Positions 54,700 through 64,000 of a DNA stretch of 64,000 nucleotides are shown here, piece by piece. Origin of the DNA: Pseudomonadota bacterium (GTDB taxonomy: Bacteria > Pseudomonadota > Gammaproteobacteria > Competibacterales > Competibacteraceae); assembly GCA_022709365.1 (NCBI GenBank), contig JAKLIY010000011.1, positions 1-64,000 on the forward strand, written 5' to 3'. A program made the translations under genes and the position numbers. Numbering within the stretch: the first letter of the stretch is position 1; each line of letters starts with the position of its first letter. The notes under the pieces were generated by a model. That model saw nothing but the letters and a program-made list of their open reading frames with translations. It did no database searches and was not told the origin of the DNA.

Positions 54700-56337
54700 T
54701 TACGCTTCCGCCGGTTCGGGGATCATCTCGATGGCGTGGCAGGGGCATTGTTCGAAGCACACCGCGCAGCCGGTGCAGAGATCGTAGTTGTAGCGGTAGC
54801 GCTTGCCCGGCCCCAGTTTGATGATGGCATCTTCGGGACAGGCGCCGAAGCAGCCGTCGCATTCATAGCAATTGCCGCAGGACAGGCACCTCTTGGCTTC
54901 ATACAGCGCTTCCTTGGCAGTCAGGCCGGCCACCACTTCCTCGAAGCTGCTCTGGCGGCCTTTAATGTCCAAATGACCTTGTGGGCGCTGGGCGGCATCG
55001 GTGTAGTACCAGACATGCAACTTGTCGAAGGTCGCCAGATCATGCTTGGGCGGACTGACGTAAGCTTCGCCACGCAACCAGGCGTCGATATTCCGGGCGG
55101 CTTTCTTGCCATGGCCCACGCCAATCGTCACGGTGCGGTCGGACGGGACCATATCGCCGCCGGCGAACAGACCTGGACTGCCGGTCATCATCTGCTCGTT
55201 GACGATGACCACGCCGTCCGCCTTGAACTGCACCCCAGGCACCTTGTGCATGAAGCTGGTGTCGACGTCCTGACCCAGCGCCATAATCAGCGCGTCGGCT
55301 TCCAGCGTCTCAAACTGCCCGGTGGGACGTGGCCGGCCCTTTTCGTCGACTTCCATGACTTCTACGGTGAAGGTCGTTTCGTCGATGTTCTTGATGGTGC
55401 GCAGCCAGTGGATTTTCACCCCTTCTTCCAGCGCCTCGGTCGCCTCGAAATCGTGAGCGGGCATGTGGGCGCGGTCGCGGCGATAGATAATCAGCGGCTC
55501 ATAGCCCAGCCGTTTGGCGACGCGGGCGGCGTCCATGGCCGTGTTGCCGCCGCCGTAAATGGCGACCCGCCGGCCCAGTTTCGGGGCATTACCGGTCTCG
55601 ACATCCTTGAGGAAGCTGATGGCGTCCAGCATCTTGCCGGCGTCGCGCGATGGGATGTCGGTGCGCTTGCTGATGTGGGCGCCGACCGCGACAAAGATCG
55701 CGTCGAAATCGCCTTCCCGCTTTTCAGTCAACAGGTCATCGACCCGATGATTGAGAACGATCTTGACGCCCATGTTCTCAATCCGCTTGACCTCGGCATC
55801 CAGCACATCACGCGGCAGCCGGTAGGAGGGAATGCCGAAATGCATCATGCCGCCGGCCATGGGTCCGGCTTCGTGGATTTCGACCTCATGGCCCAGGCGA
55901 GCCAGGTGATAGGCGGCAGAGAGTCCGCTGGGGCCAGCGCCGACGATCAGCACCCGCTTGCCGGTAGAGGGCGTAGCGACTTCAAGCTGCCAGTTTTCCT
56001 GCAAGGCCAGGTCGCCCAGGAAGCGTTCAACCGCGTGGATACTGACTGAAGAATCCAGCTTGCCGCGATTACAGGCGCTCTCGCAAGGGTGGTAACACAC
56101 CCGGCCATGAATCGCCGGCATCGGGTTATTTTCGGTCAGGCTCTGCCAGGCCTCCTTGAAGCGGCCCGCTTGGGCGTGGGTCAGCCAGGCCTGGATGTTT
56201 TCGCCCGCCGGACAGGCGTTGTTGCAGGTTGGCAATAAATCCACGTAAATCGGCCGCTGGATGCGCTGCGGGCCAACGTTATGTTTCTCATGCGTCAGGT
56301 CGAGCGGGCGCGTCATATTGATGGGGGTGTCAGTCAT
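54700..56337 (-). CDS. GltD-like NAD(P)H:ferredoxin oxidoreductase with C-terminal ferredoxin domain
   Basis: This 545-aa flavoprotein has N-terminal Fer4 Cys (CNNACPAGENIQ, CYHPCESACNRG), FAD site GAGPSGLSAAYHLA, NAD(P) site YGGGNTAMDAARVAKR, and ATGD-like GLFAGGDMV. The C-terminal part has two further 4Fe-4S motifs, CLSCGNCYECDGCFGACPEDA and CTGCAVCFEQCPCHAI (motif pieces only). It resembles glutamate synthase small subunit/NfnB-type enzymes that transfer electrons between NADPH and ferredoxin. In the operon with PFOR it could oxidise the ferredoxin reduced by pyruvate. I chose ATG 56337; ATG 56349 is also in frame. Confidence 0.88.
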   Translation of the reverse strand: MTDTPINMTRPLDLTHEKHNVGPQRIQRPIYVDLLPTCNNACPAGENIQAWLTHAQAGRFKEAWQSLTENNPMPAIHGRVCYHPCESACNRGKLDSSVSIHAVERFLGDLALQENWQLEVATPSTGKRVLIVGAGPSGLSAAYHLARLGHEVEIHEAGPMAGGMMHFGIPSYRLPRDVLDAEVKRIENMGVKIVLNHRVDDLLTEKREGDFDAIFVAVGAHISKRTDIPSRDAGKMLDAISFLKDVETGNAPKLGRRVAIYGGGNTAMDAARVAKRLGYEPLIIYRRDRAHMPAHDFEATEALEEGVKIHWLRTIKNIDETTFTVEVMEVDEKGRPRPTGQFETLEADALIMALGQDVDTSFMHKVPGVQFKADGVVIVNEQMMTGSPGLFAGGDMVPSDRTVTIGVGHGKKAARNIDAWLRGEAYVSPPKHDLATFDKLHVWYYTDAAQRPQGHLDIKGRQSSFEEVVAGLTAKEALYEAKRCLSCGNCYECDGCFGACPEDAIIKLGPGKRYRYNYDLCTGCAVCFEQCPCHAIEMIPEPAEA

Positions 56338-56579
56338 CGTGCTTCTCATCAGTCTGGTGGTTAGGGATCAATGACCGTCCGGGAGGGACGGACTTGATCT
56401 AGCAGTACTCGGCGCTGCCCGACGCGGTCGTTTTCGAGAGTTTGATCGAAGCCACCGCCGGCGACGCTCGGTCAGCCAAGCTAAACTTGTCCAGATAACC
56501 GTAGAACATTTTGGCGGGAAGTGAATAACCACCCGCGCAATGCCCTGCATTTTTCAACCTCTATTGAGGACTTCCGCCG

Positions 56580-57584
56580 ATGAAAGCTATCCTTCTCCGC
56601 CAGCTTGGTGGCCCCGAACAGTTGACCGTTGAAGACATCGCCACGCCCGAACCCGGTCCAAGCCAGGTGCGCGTTCGACTCCACGCCTCAGCCTTGAACC
56701 GCCGCGATGTCTGGATCACCCTCAGCCAATACCCCGGTATCCGCTTGCCCTGCATCATGGGTTCCGATGGCGCGGGCGTCGTTGACCAACTCGGTCCGGA
56801 TGTGCCAGCGGAGTTGCTCGGCCAGGAGGTGATGATCTACCCGGCCTATGACTGGGGCGTCGATCCGCGTTTTCCCAGCCCGACTTTCCGGGTGTTGGGG
56901 ATGCCAGATCCTGGCACGTTTGCCGAGTATCTGTGCGTACCGGCTAGCCATGTGTTCCCCAAGCCGGCGCATTTGAACTGGCAACAAGCGGCGGCGATTC
57001 CATTAGCCGGTTTGACTTCCTGGCGAGCGCTGATGACCCAGGCGGCGGCGCAACCGGGGGAAACCGTGCTGGTCACGGGTATTGGCGGCGGGGTCGCTAC
57101 CTTCGCCTTGAAATGGGCGGTGGCGCTGGGCGCACGGGCCTTTGTCACCAGTGGCGACGAGGCCAAGCTGGCGCAGGCCCGGCAGATGGGCGCAGCGGGC
57201 GGCGTCAATTACCGTGCTGAGGATTGGGATAAGCAGTTGACCCAACTGACTGGCGGCGTGGACGTGGTGATTGACGGTACGGGCGGCCCGGCTTTCAAAA
57301 GCTGCTTCTCGGTGCTGAAGCCGGCGGGACGGCTGGTGATGTATGGCGCAACTGCGGGTAATCCGCCCGGTTTGGACGCGGTGCGACTGTTCTTTCGCCA
57401 GGCGCGCATCATCGGCTCCACCATGGGGTCGCCGGAAGAATTTGCGGCCATGCTGCGCTTTGTTGCGGAACACCGTATTGAACCCGTTATTGATCGGGTT
57501 TTTCCACTCGATCAGGCAGTCGCTGCCCATCAACGGTTGTTGGCTGCGGAACAGTTGGGCAAGCTGGTGTTGCAGCATGATTGA
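56580..57584 (+). CDS. MDR-family zinc-type/quinone oxidoreductase
   Basis: The 334-aa protein has ATPEPGPSQVRVRLHASALNRRD, IMGSDGAGVVDQLG, PLAGLTSWRAL, VLVTGIGGGVATFALKWA (nucleotide-binding), VDVVIDGTGG and GRLVMYGATAG. It belongs to the medium-chain dehydrogenase family, near quinone oxidoreductases; the structural-zinc Cys loop is absent. It probably uses NADPH for an electrophilic carbonyl or quinone. GAGG lies 10 bases before the ATG. It is divergent from the PFOR operon. Confidence 0.85.
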   Translation: MKAILLRQLGGPEQLTVEDIATPEPGPSQVRVRLHASALNRRDVWITLSQYPGIRLPCIMGSDGAGVVDQLGPDVPAELLGQEVMIYPAYDWGVDPRFPSPTFRVLGMPDPGTFAEYLCVPASHVFPKPAHLNWQQAAAIPLAGLTSWRALMTQAAAQPGETVLVTGIGGGVATFALKWAVALGARAFVTSGDEAKLAQARQMGAAGGVNYRAEDWDKQLTQLTGGVDVVIDGTGGPAFKSCFSVLKPAGRLVMYGATAGNPPGLDAVRLFFRQARIIGSTMGSPEEFAAMLRFVAEHRIEPVIDRVFPLDQAVAAHQRLLAAEQLGKLVLQHD

Positions 57585-57675
57585 GCGGCAGCGTCGATGC
57601 CGTTGTAAGCCAGACTCATATGTATTTGAATATTATAAATAAAATAAAATTAAGCGTAGTAGCGATGAAAACTTC

Positions 57676-57705
57676 TTGACGCGATGCAGCATAAACCTTT
57701 ATATT
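57676..57705 (+). promoter_or_regulatory. Sigma-70-type promoter of sRNA 1
   Basis: TTGACG (57676-57681) and TATATT (57700-57705), spacer 18 bases. The start would be about 57711, at the first base of the hairpin RNA. It is followed within 90 bases by an intrinsic terminator. Confidence 0.65.
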
Positions 57706-57710
57706 GCACT

Positions 57711-57794
57711 GCAACATTCATCGAGAATGTTGTCCTCCAAATCCTCCTTTGGTGGTTCTTTGCCGGGGTTAGCAATAATCCCGGCGTTTTTTAT
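57711..57794 (+). ncRNA. Putative sRNA 1 with UCCUCC loop
   Basis: An about 82-nt RNA predicted by promoter and terminator. It has hairpin 1 (CAACATTC-ATCGA-GAATGTTG, 57712-57732), hairpin 2 (CCAAA-TCCTCC-TTTGG, 57737-57752), whose loop is complementary to a Shine-Dalgarno sequence, and a terminator stem GCCGGGGTT/AATCCCGGC (57762-57785) followed by six T. No ORF is present. It is similar to the second RNA 157 bases downstream. Anti-SD loops are found in sRNAs that bind ribosome sites of mRNAs. Family not recognised. Confidence 0.72.
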
Positions 57795-57833
57795 TGCGCC
57801 GCAAAAAAATTGCGCGTATCCCGGCCAACACTC

Positions 57834-57862
57834 TTGACGCAGTGCAACATTCCGCTTAAGCT
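57834..57862 (+). promoter_or_regulatory. Sigma-70-type promoter of sRNA 2
   Basis: TTGACG (57834-57839) and TAAGCT (57857-57862), spacer 17. The -35 part and the next bases (TTGACGCAGTGCAACAT) are similar to the promoter of sRNA 1 (TTGACGCGATGCAGCAT), showing that the promoter was duplicated together with the RNA. The -10 is weaker than that of copy 1. Confidence 0.6.
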
Positions 57863-57867
57863 ACGCT

Positions 57868-57950
57868 CAACATCGTTCAGATGTTGTTCTTCTCCACACC
57901 TTCCTTTGGTGGTTCTTTAGCCGGGTCGATTAATGAACCCGGCTTTTTTT
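57868..57950 (+). ncRNA. Putative sRNA 2, sibling of sRNA 1
   Basis: About 83 nt. Hairpin 1 is CAACATC-GTTCA-GATGTTG (57868-57886), then a pyrimidine stretch with a possible stem CCAC/GTGG (57894-57912) that exposes ACCTTCC, the shared TTTGGTGGTTCTTT, and the terminator AGCCGGGT/ACCCGGCT (57919-57944) with seven T. Stem bases changed in compensating manner relative to sRNA 1 (8-bp and 7-bp hairpins; different terminator loop), which supports an RNA function. Confidence 0.7.
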
Positions 57951-57974
57951 ATGGGCGCTGTGCTGACGACTGAA

Positions 57975-60209
57975 TCACTCTCCCGCCGCCAGCCGCTCCA
58001 CCCTCTGGAAGCCGCGCGGCAGTGGTTTGCCCCGTCGGCCTCGTTCACCCGCATAGCCTTCCAAATCGGCAGGTTTGAGCTTCATGTCCCGTTTGCCAGC
58101 AGTCAGAATCAGGTTTTGGTCCAGCGGCAACAGGGTCAGCGCTGTTAACCGTTCCTCGCCAGGCAAGTCGATGATCTTGTTGCCTTTGCCCTTGGGCAGG
58201 CACGGCAGGTCGTTGACTGGAAATAGTAGCAGCCGGCCACTGCTACTGACCACCGCTAACCGCTCAGTCTCCAGACTTGCGACCAGCAATGGCGGGAGGA
58301 TTTCCGCCCCTTCCGGCACCGTCAACACGACCTTGCCTGCCTTGTTGCGGCTGAGCAGATCGTCGAAGGCGCAGATAAAACCATAGCCGGCATCGGTCGC
58401 CAGCAGATAAAGGTCTTCGGGGTTGCCCAGCAACACGCTGATAAACCGGGCGCCATCCGGGGGACTGAGCTTGCCGGTCAGCGGTTCGCCGTAACCCCGT
58501 GCTGAAGCCAGATTTGCTACAGGCAAGGTGTAAGTACGTCCAGTGGTATCGAGAAACACCGCAGATTGATTGCTGCGCCCCTGCGCCTGACCCAGGAAAC
58601 TGTCGCCGGACTTGTAGCTGAGCGCTGAGGCGTCGATCTCGCGGCCTTTGGCGGCCCGCACCCAGCCCTTTTGCGATAGCACCACGATGATCGGTTCGCT
58701 CGGCGCCAGACTGGTCTCATCCAGGGCCTGCGCGGGCCGCCGTTCCACCAAGGGGCAGCGGCGTGGATCAGCATAACGCTTGGCGTCATCCTGAATTTCT
58801 TTACGGATCAGTGTCTTCAATCGCTTTTCGGCATTCAGCAATTCCTGCAACTGTTCCTGTTCCTTGCGCAACTGATCCTGCTCGCCACGTAATTTTATCT
58901 CCTCCAACCGGGCCAGATGGCGCAGCTTGGTCTCCAGAATCGCCTCAGCCTGAATATCGGACAGTTGGAAGCGGGCCATCAGTACCGGCTTGGGTTTTTC
59001 CTCAGTGCGCAGAATGCGAATGACTTCGTCCAGGTTGAGATAGGCGATCAACAAGCCATCGAGAATATGCAGGCGCTGCTCAACCTGATTCAGGCGGAAT
59101 TCCAGCCGCCGCCGCACGGTGATCACCCGGTAGCGCAGCCATTCTTCGAGAATCTGCTGGAGATTCTTGACCTGGGGTCGGCCATCCAGACCGATCATAT
59201 TGAGATTAACCCGGTAGCTTTTCTCCAAATCGGTCGTGGCGAACAGGTGGTCCATCAATAAATCCACATCGACCCGGTTGGAACGCAACGCCAGCACCAG
59301 GCGAGTCGGATTTTCGTGATCGGACTCGTCGCGTAAATCCTCGACCATGGGCAGCTTTTTATCGCGCATTTGCGCAGCGATCTGCTCCATAATCCGCGCC
59401 CCGGACACCTGATGCGGCAAGGCGGTTATCACCACATCGCCATTATCCCGTTCAAAGCGGGCGCGCAAGCGCACTGAGCCATTACCGGTCTGATAGAGCT
59501 TCCGCAATTCTTCACGGGGGGTAATGATTTCCGCGCCACCCGGATAATCCGGTGCGGGTACAATATCCAGTAAAGTGTCCGGCCCGCAGTCAGGATGATC
59601 CAGTAGATAAATACAGGCAGCAGCTATTTCACCGAGATTATGGGGGGGAATGTCTGTGGCCATACCGACGGCAATGCCGGTTGCGCCATTGAGAAGCACA
59701 TTCGGCAACCGGGCGGGCAGTAAAACCGGTTCGTCCAGAGTACCGTCAAAATTGGGCGTCCAGTCCACCGTACCTTGACCCAGTTCAGATAATAGAACCT
59801 GGGCGAAGGGTGATAACCGCGCTTCGGTATAGCGCATGGCGGCAAAGGACTTGGGATCATCCGGTGAACCCCAGTTACCCTGCCCATCCACTAGCGTGTA
59901 GCGATAAGAGAAGGGCTGCGCCATTAATACCATCGCTTCGTAACAGGCTGAATCGCCATGTGGATGATATTTTCCCAGGCAGTCACCGACCGTGCGGGCG
60001 GATTTTTTATGCTTGGCGCCAGCGTTTAAACCCAGTTCGGACATGGCGTAAATAATGCGCCTTTGTACGGGTTTCAGTCCGTCGCCGATATGCGGTAAAG
60101 CCCGGTCGAGAATGACGTACATGGAATAATCCAGATACGCTTTTTCAGTGAATATTTTGAGCGGCAATCGCTCGGTGGCGTCATGATTAAATAGAGCAAG
60201 CTCAGTCAT
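57975..60209 (-). CDS. parC: DNA topoisomerase IV subunit A
   Basis: The 744-aa protein starts [20 protein letters not shown] and has [45 protein letters not shown] and [11 protein letters not shown] with the catalytic Tyr near residue 120. The length (E. coli ParC 752) and the shortened C-terminal beta-pinwheel without GyrA box (QRRGGKG) favour ParC over GyrA. It decatenates daughter chromosomes together with ParE, which is not in the window. Transcribed towards the sRNA pair, whose terminators point the other way. The 292 bases upstream (60210-60501) hold no gene I can support. Confidence 0.95.
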   Translation of the reverse strand: MTELALFNHDATERLPLKIFTEKAYLDYSMYVILDRALPHIGDGLKPVQRRIIYAMSELGLNAGAKHKKSARTVGDCLGKYHPHGDSACYEAMVLMAQPFSYRYTLVDGQGNWGSPDDPKSFAAMRYTEARLSPFAQVLLSELGQGTVDWTPNFDGTLDEPVLLPARLPNVLLNGATGIAVGMATDIPPHNLGEIAAACIYLLDHPDCGPDTLLDIVPAPDYPGGAEIITPREELRKLYQTGNGSVRLRARFERDNGDVVITALPHQVSGARIMEQIAAQMRDKKLPMVEDLRDESDHENPTRLVLALRSNRVDVDLLMDHLFATTDLEKSYRVNLNMIGLDGRPQVKNLQQILEEWLRYRVITVRRRLEFRLNQVEQRLHILDGLLIAYLNLDEVIRILRTEEKPKPVLMARFQLSDIQAEAILETKLRHLARLEEIKLRGEQDQLRKEQEQLQELLNAEKRLKTLIRKEIQDDAKRYADPRRCPLVERRPAQALDETSLAPSEPIIVVLSQKGWVRAAKGREIDASALSYKSGDSFLGQAQGRSNQSAVFLDTTGRTYTLPVANLASARGYGEPLTGKLSPPDGARFISVLLGNPEDLYLLATDAGYGFICAFDDLLSRNKAGKVVLTVPEGAEILPPLLVASLETERLAVVSSSGRLLLFPVNDLPCLPKGKGNKIIDLPGEERLTALTLLPLDQNLILTAGKRDMKLKPADLEGYAGERGRRGKPLPRGFQRVERLAAGE

Positions 60210-60501
60210 TGCGGTCAGAAAGAGGAGTCAGTCACAGGTTAAAAAAACAGTTCGGCCAGGTTAATGACCGCATGGGGACATACATCGGCGCACTCTGGTC
60301 GCTGTGGCGGCGAAAATCCCGTCGTCGGGGTTCGCCATTCTGCCCGCGCCACCACCGGGCGCTCCAACGCTTTGCGTATTTTCACGGCTGGATGAAGAAT
60401 GATAGTCGAAGCCGCCAGGGACATTGACAATTCGCAAGCAGGAACAGGCAAAGTTGCTTAGAATACCGGTTGACCTGCAATCGTTACGGAGGTTTAACCC
60501 C

Positions 60502-60714
60502 ATGAACTTTGTTAAAAACGTCGGTCCGGCTGACAAAATCGCCCGCCTGGTCGTGGGTGCCCTGCTGATTCTCCTCGCACTGATGGGACAGATCGGCGCC
60601 TGGGGGTGGATCGGCGTCGTCCTCATCGCCACCGCACTGATGGGCTGGTGCCCGGCCTACACACTGTTCGGCATCAAAACCTGCCCGACCAGCAACCCGC
60701 CATCTTCCCGTTAA
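60502..60714 (+). CDS. DUF2892 (YgaP TM-like) small membrane protein
   Basis: The 70-aa protein MNFVKNVGPADKIARLVVGA has two hydrophobic helices (LLILLALMGQIGAWGWIGV and LIATALMGWCPAYTLFGI) and the typical CPAYTLFGIKTC ending. DUF2892 proteins are inner membrane proteins, sometimes fused to rhodanese domains, with poorly known function. GGAGG is 9 bases before the ATG. It is monocistronic between divergent parC and convergent der. Confidence 0.87.
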   Translation: MNFVKNVGPADKIARLVVGALLILLALMGQIGAWGWIGVVLIATALMGWCPAYTLFGIKTCPTSNPPSSR

Positions 60715-60847
60715 CCCGACAGTTCATCCGCACTCACCCCTGTTCCTCTCATGGACAGGGGGTTCTTAGATAACTCAGGTTGTTCAACTTCCTATCTTGA
60801 CAGGGAAAAATCCATCGGGGTTTGCTGGCGTTAGTGAGTACTATTGC

Positions 60848-62239
60848 TTATCGATCTTTTTTGTGGCGATCGCCATTCTTCTGAACCCGACCACGCGCCG
60901 TTGGCGAGGGTTGATAAGGATTCTTCCCCCCGCGAAATTCAACGCGGATCGGTGTTCCCCACAGATCCAGCCGTTTGCGATAGACGTTAGCCAGATAGCG
61001 TCGGTAAGTTTCTGGCACATGGTCAACCCGGTTGCCATGAATGATGACCATAGGTGGATTTTGCCCTCCCTGATGGGCATAGCGCAGTTTGATGCTGTGA
61101 CCATGCACCAGGGGCGGCTGATGAGCCGCCAGTGCGTCTTCGAGAATGCGCGTCAATTCTGGCGTCGCCAGCTTACGGGTGGCGGCGGCGTAAGCCTGAC
61201 GAACTGAACCGAGCAGTTCGCCGACGCCCGTTCCGTGCAGCGCGGAAATAAAATGGATTTTGGCGAAGTCGAGAAAGCCCAGTCGGCGATCCAGATCACG
61301 TTTGACTTGAGTACGGGTGTCAGGATCGAGATGGTCCCACTTGTTAACGGCAATCGCCAACGCCCGGCCACTGTCTACAATCAACCCCAACAGGCTAGCG
61401 TCCTGATCGCTGACCCCTTGTTGGGCGTCCAGCACCAGGACTGTGACGTGAGATTGCTGAATCGCTTGCAGGGTCTTGACGACACTGAACTTCTCCACGA
61501 CTTCACTCACCCGCGCCCGACGACGCACCCCGGCGGTGTCGATCAGCAGATAGCGCTGACCGTCGCGTTCAAAAGGCACTGCGACGCTGTCACGGGTGGT
61601 GCCGGGCAGGTCGCTGGCCAGCATCCGTTCCTCGCCCAGCAGGCGGTTAACCAAAGTGGATTTGCCGACATTAGGCCGACCGGCAATCGCTAGCCGGATC
61701 ACGCCTTCCGGCACCGGCGACGCTGTGGTTTCACCGGATTCCTCACTGCCTGGCAACGCTGCCAGCACCTCCTCCATCAGATCCTCGACGCCCTGATTAT
61801 GAACAGCGGCAATGATGTGCAGATGCTCCAGCCCGAGGACGTGGAAATCAGCGCTGAGCAGATCCGGATCGCGATGTTCGGCTTTGTTGATCACCAAATG
61901 CAGGGTTTTACCGGCGCGGCGTAGTTGACCGGCAATCTCTTCGTCGGCGACGGTCAGACCGGCGCGACCATCCACCAGCAGCAATACGGCATCGGCTTCA
62001 TCAATGGCTCGCCAGACCTGGCGTGCTACCAGGCCATCCATTCCGGCGTCCTCACCGGTTAAACCGCCGGTATCCACCACCATATAAGGCTGTGGGCCGC
62101 GCTGACCGAGGCCATATTGACGATCGCGGGTCAAACCGGGCATATCCGCCACCAGTGCATTGCGGGTGCGGGTCAGAGAATTGAACAGGGTGGATTTGCC
62201 GACGTTAGGGCGGCCAACGATAGCGATAACAGGGAGCAT
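60848..62239 (-). CDS. der: GTPase Der (EngA), ribosome assembly
   Basis: Der has two GTPase domains in tandem and is needed for 50S maturation. The 463-aa protein has [19 protein letters not shown] and a second [18 protein letters not shown] (G1), DTGG and DTAGV (G3), NKAE and NKWD (G4), and a KH-like C-terminal domain with [20 protein letters not shown]. The ATG at 62239 matches the E. coli start (MVPVVALVG); a TTG at 62254 is in frame. The C-terminal tail is basic, as usual. Confidence 0.96.
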   Translation of the reverse strand: MLPVIAIVGRPNVGKSTLFNSLTRTRNALVADMPGLTRDRQYGLGQRGPQPYMVVDTGGLTGEDAGMDGLVARQVWRAIDEADAVLLLVDGRAGLTVADEEIAGQLRRAGKTLHLVINKAEHRDPDLLSADFHVLGLEHLHIIAAVHNQGVEDLMEEVLAALPGSEESGETTASPVPEGVIRLAIAGRPNVGKSTLVNRLLGEERMLASDLPGTTRDSVAVPFERDGQRYLLIDTAGVRRRARVSEVVEKFSVVKTLQAIQQSHVTVLVLDAQQGVSDQDASLLGLIVDSGRALAIAVNKWDHLDPDTRTQVKRDLDRRLGFLDFAKIHFISALHGTGVGELLGSVRQAYAAATRKLATPELTRILEDALAAHQPPLVHGHSIKLRYAHQGGQNPPMVIIHGNRVDHVPETYRRYLANVYRKRLDLWGTPIRVEFRGGKNPYQPSPTARGRVQKNGDRHKKDR

Positions 62240-62465
62240 GGGGACTGCGGCCAAAGGCTAAGGGCTAACAGGGGAACCAGCCTCTGGGATGGTTTCCGCC
62301 AGGGGCCTGCGAATTTCAGATTATCAAAAAGGCATTAACCGGAAAAACCGGAAAAATGAGACTAATGAACCTGGATGGCAAAGGCAAGCGACCCCTGCAA
62401 ACCGGCTAGATTTCTGTTAGTCTTTGCACCTTCCCGACCGTCCCCCTCGATCACGCCCTGAAGCC

Positions 62466-63107
62466 ATGCCCCCGATTCCTCGTACTCGCGTCAAAATCTG
62501 CGGCATTACCCGTCCGGAAGACGGAATGATGGCGGCTGAACTGGGCGTGGACGCCATCGGCTTGGTGTTTTATCCACCCAGTCCCCGGTTCGTGGACGTG
62601 AAAACGGCGCAACGGATTGTCGCGGTTTTACCGCCATTCATGACAGTAGTCGGCCTGTTCATGAACGCGGAGCCTGCAACGGTGCGCGCCATGCTGGAGT
62701 CGGTGCGGATCGACCTGCTGCAATTTCACGGCGATGAGGAACCCGACGTGTGCGCCGTTTTTGGCCGACCCTACCTTAAAGCTGTACCAATGGGCGCGGG
62801 CGCGGACGTGCGGGATTACGAACAACGGTTCGCCAATGCCACCGGCCTGTTGCTCGACAGCCACGGCGGTCAAAAAATGGGCGGGACCGGCCAAGGTTTT
62901 GACTGGGCACGGATTCCGGCTAAACGGCATAAGCCGCTGATTCTGGCGGGCGGACTACATTCCGACAACGTTGTCGAGGCGATCCGGCAAGTTCATCCCT
63001 ATGCGGTCGATGTCAGCAGTGGGGTAGAATCCGCCAAAGGCGTTAAAGACGCCACCCTGATGCGCGCATTTTTACGAGGTGTGTATGACTGCGAAAGCCA
63101 TGCGTAA
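62466..63107 (+). CDS. trpF: Phosphoribosylanthranilate isomerase TrpF
   Basis: TrpF isomerises PRA to CdRP in tryptophan synthesis. The 213-aa barrel protein has [13 protein letters not shown] (catalytic Cys), [17 protein letters not shown] [28 protein letters not shown] (catalytic Asp), [13 protein letters not shown] and [15 protein letters not shown]. The ATG at 62466 was chosen because the preceding residues are Pro/Arg-rich non-family sequence. trpB starts inside its last codons, so the pair is coupled. Confidence 0.96.
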   Translation: MPPIPRTRVKICGITRPEDGMMAAELGVDAIGLVFYPPSPRFVDVKTAQRIVAVLPPFMTVVGLFMNAEPATVRAMLESVRIDLLQFHGDEEPDVCAVFGRPYLKAVPMGAGADVRDYEQRFANATGLLLDSHGGQKMGGTGQGFDWARIPAKRHKPLILAGGLHSDNVVEAIRQVHPYAVDVSSGVESAKGVKDATLMRAFLRGVYDCESHA

Positions 63108-64000
63108 CCCGGTCGATTTCAGCCAGTTTCCCGACTCGATCGGCCATTTTGGCCGTTACGGCGGTCGGTTCGTCGCTGAAACGCTTATGGAAGCGCTGCA
63201 CGAACTGAACGAAGCCTGGCGGAACTGCCGCAACGATCCCGAATTCCTGGCGGAACTGGACGCTGATCTGGCTCATTATGTGGGCCGTCCCAGTCCACTT
63301 TATCATGCGGAGCGCTGGAGTCGACAACTCGGCGGTGCGCAGATTTATCTCAAACGCGAAGACCTCAACCATACCGGCGCCCACAAGATTAATAATACGG
63401 TCGGCCAGGCGTTACTAGCCAAACGGATGGGCAAAACCCGGCTGATCGCTGAAACCGGCGCGGGTCAACATGGCGTTGCCTCGGCGACCGTGGCGGCGCG
63501 ACTGGGGATGGAATGCGTGGTCTACATGGGCGCGGAGGACATCCAGCGGCAGGCGCTCAACGTCTACCGGATGCGGTTGCTGGGGGCCACGGTGCAACCC
63601 GTGACCTCCGGATCGCGGACCCTCAAGGATGCACTGAACGAAGCGTTGCGCGACTGGGTGGCCAACGTCGACAACACCTTCTACATGATCGGCACGGTTG
63701 CCGGCCCGCATCCCTACCCGCTGATGGTGCGCGAGTTCCAGGCGGTGATCGGACGTGAAGCCCGCGAGCAGATGCTGACCGAGCACCACACCTTACCGGA
63801 CGCGCTGGTAGCTTGTGTTGGTGGCGGCTCCAACGCCATTGGCCTGTTCCATCCGTTCCTGAATGATAATGAAGTGGTCATGTATGGCGTCGAGGCTGCG
63901 GGTTCCGGTATTGAGACCGGTCGCCATGCCGCTACATTGTGTGCAGGCCGACCCGGCGTGTTGCATGGCAACCGCACTTATCTGCTCAATGATGACCACG
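63085..64000 (+). CDS. trpB: Tryptophan synthase beta subunit TrpB (partial, runs off the window)
   Basis: TrpB joins indole and serine using PLP. The visible 305 residues start [20 protein letters not shown] and contain [33 protein letters not shown] with the PLP lysine, [22 protein letters not shown]-like [19 protein letters not shown], and [12 protein letters not shown] (phosphate loop). The ATG at 63085 has GAGG at 63075-63078 and overlaps trpF by 23 bases. About 100 residues of the usual 400 are beyond the window; trpA is expected next. Confidence 0.95.
   Translation, partial: MTAKAMRNPVDFSQFPDSIGHFGRYGGRFVAETLMEALHELNEAWRNCRNDPEFLAELDADLAHYVGRPSPLYHAERWSRQLGGAQIYLKREDLNHTGAHKINNTVGQALLAKRMGKTRLIAETGAGQHGVASATVAARLGMECVVYMGAEDIQRQALNVYRMRLLGATVQPVTSGSRTLKDALNEALRDWVANVDNTFYMIGTVAGPHPYPLMVREFQAVIGREAREQMLTEHHTLPDALVACVGGGSNAIGLFHPFLNDNEVVMYGVEAAGSGIETGRHAATLCAGRPGVLHGNRTYLLNDDH

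Noticed and set aside
56355..56372. Possible FNR box before the PFOR operon
   Set aside because: Only one half-site (TTGAT on the minus strand) is good; the other half (AACCA) does not match ATCAA.
60210..60501. Small ORFs on both strands upstream of the DUF2892 gene
   Set aside because: No RBS, no recognisable protein pattern, and they overlap one another on opposite strands.

Overview
The window is a GC-rich bacterial chromosome segment. Gene content (mrp-metG-dcd neighbourhood, purMN, recBD, cstA-ybdD, der, parC, trpFB) points to a gammaproteobacterium. The abundance of Ser/Thr kinases with repeat sensor domains, pyruvate:ferredoxin oxidoreductase and RM/TA remnants recalls Competibacteraceae-like environmental lineages; that family-level placement is a guess, not shown by the sequence.

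Layout. 0-4.4 kb is a decayed defence island: an IS3-family remnant, the tail of a type I RM hsdS, an intact vapBC-type TA pair, a broken hsdR start, a regulator with an in-frame stop, a frameshifted small gene, and an intact EcoRII-type endonuclease without a visible methyltransferase. 4.5-17.2 kb is housekeeping: sbcDC, purMN plus an AlbA_2-type regulator, dcd, a small secreted protein, mrp, metG. 17.4-24.1 kb is an operon-like series with ATGA overlaps (membrane Ser/Thr kinase, OmpA-like lipoprotein, type IIG RM enzyme), followed by brnTA. 24.3-32.2 kb holds ybdD-cstA and recD-recB on the minus strand, without recC. 32.3-47.1 kb is the most unusual part: a truncated kinase, an Fe-ADH/SCP2 fusion, mepA, and then a co-directional minus-strand series of AAA+ ClpB-like ATPase, coiled-coil protein, kinase-WD40, small protein, DUF559 endonuclease, kinase-LRR, radical SAM and FHA/zinc-ribbon protein. 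47.1-49.9 kb is mobile debris: a frameshifted PIN toxin with its antitoxin, and a reverse-transcriptase pseudogene beside an IS200/IS605 element. 49.9-56.3 kb is an anaerobic redox operon (GltD-like oxidoreductase, PFOR, DHOD-like). 56.6-64 kb holds a quinone-reductase-like MDR gene, two tandem putative sRNAs, parC, der, trpF and the start of trpB.

How the parts may work together. All three kinases in 32-44 kb carry N-terminal tails with three T-x-x-D motifs at exact 8-residue spacing. T-x-x-D is the classical phosphothreonine motif read by FHA domains, and the only FHA protein in the window is encoded in the same minus-strand series, immediately after the kinase-LRR and overlapping a radical SAM gene. 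The model I propose is that sensor kinases with swappable LRR or WD40 domains autophosphorylate their tails and recruit the FHA adaptor, perhaps coupled to the radical SAM enzyme and the AAA+ unfoldase. This is inference from motifs and gene order. A palindromic repeat fills the gaps around these genes, and in one place it contains the Shine-Dalgarno sequence of the radical SAM gene.
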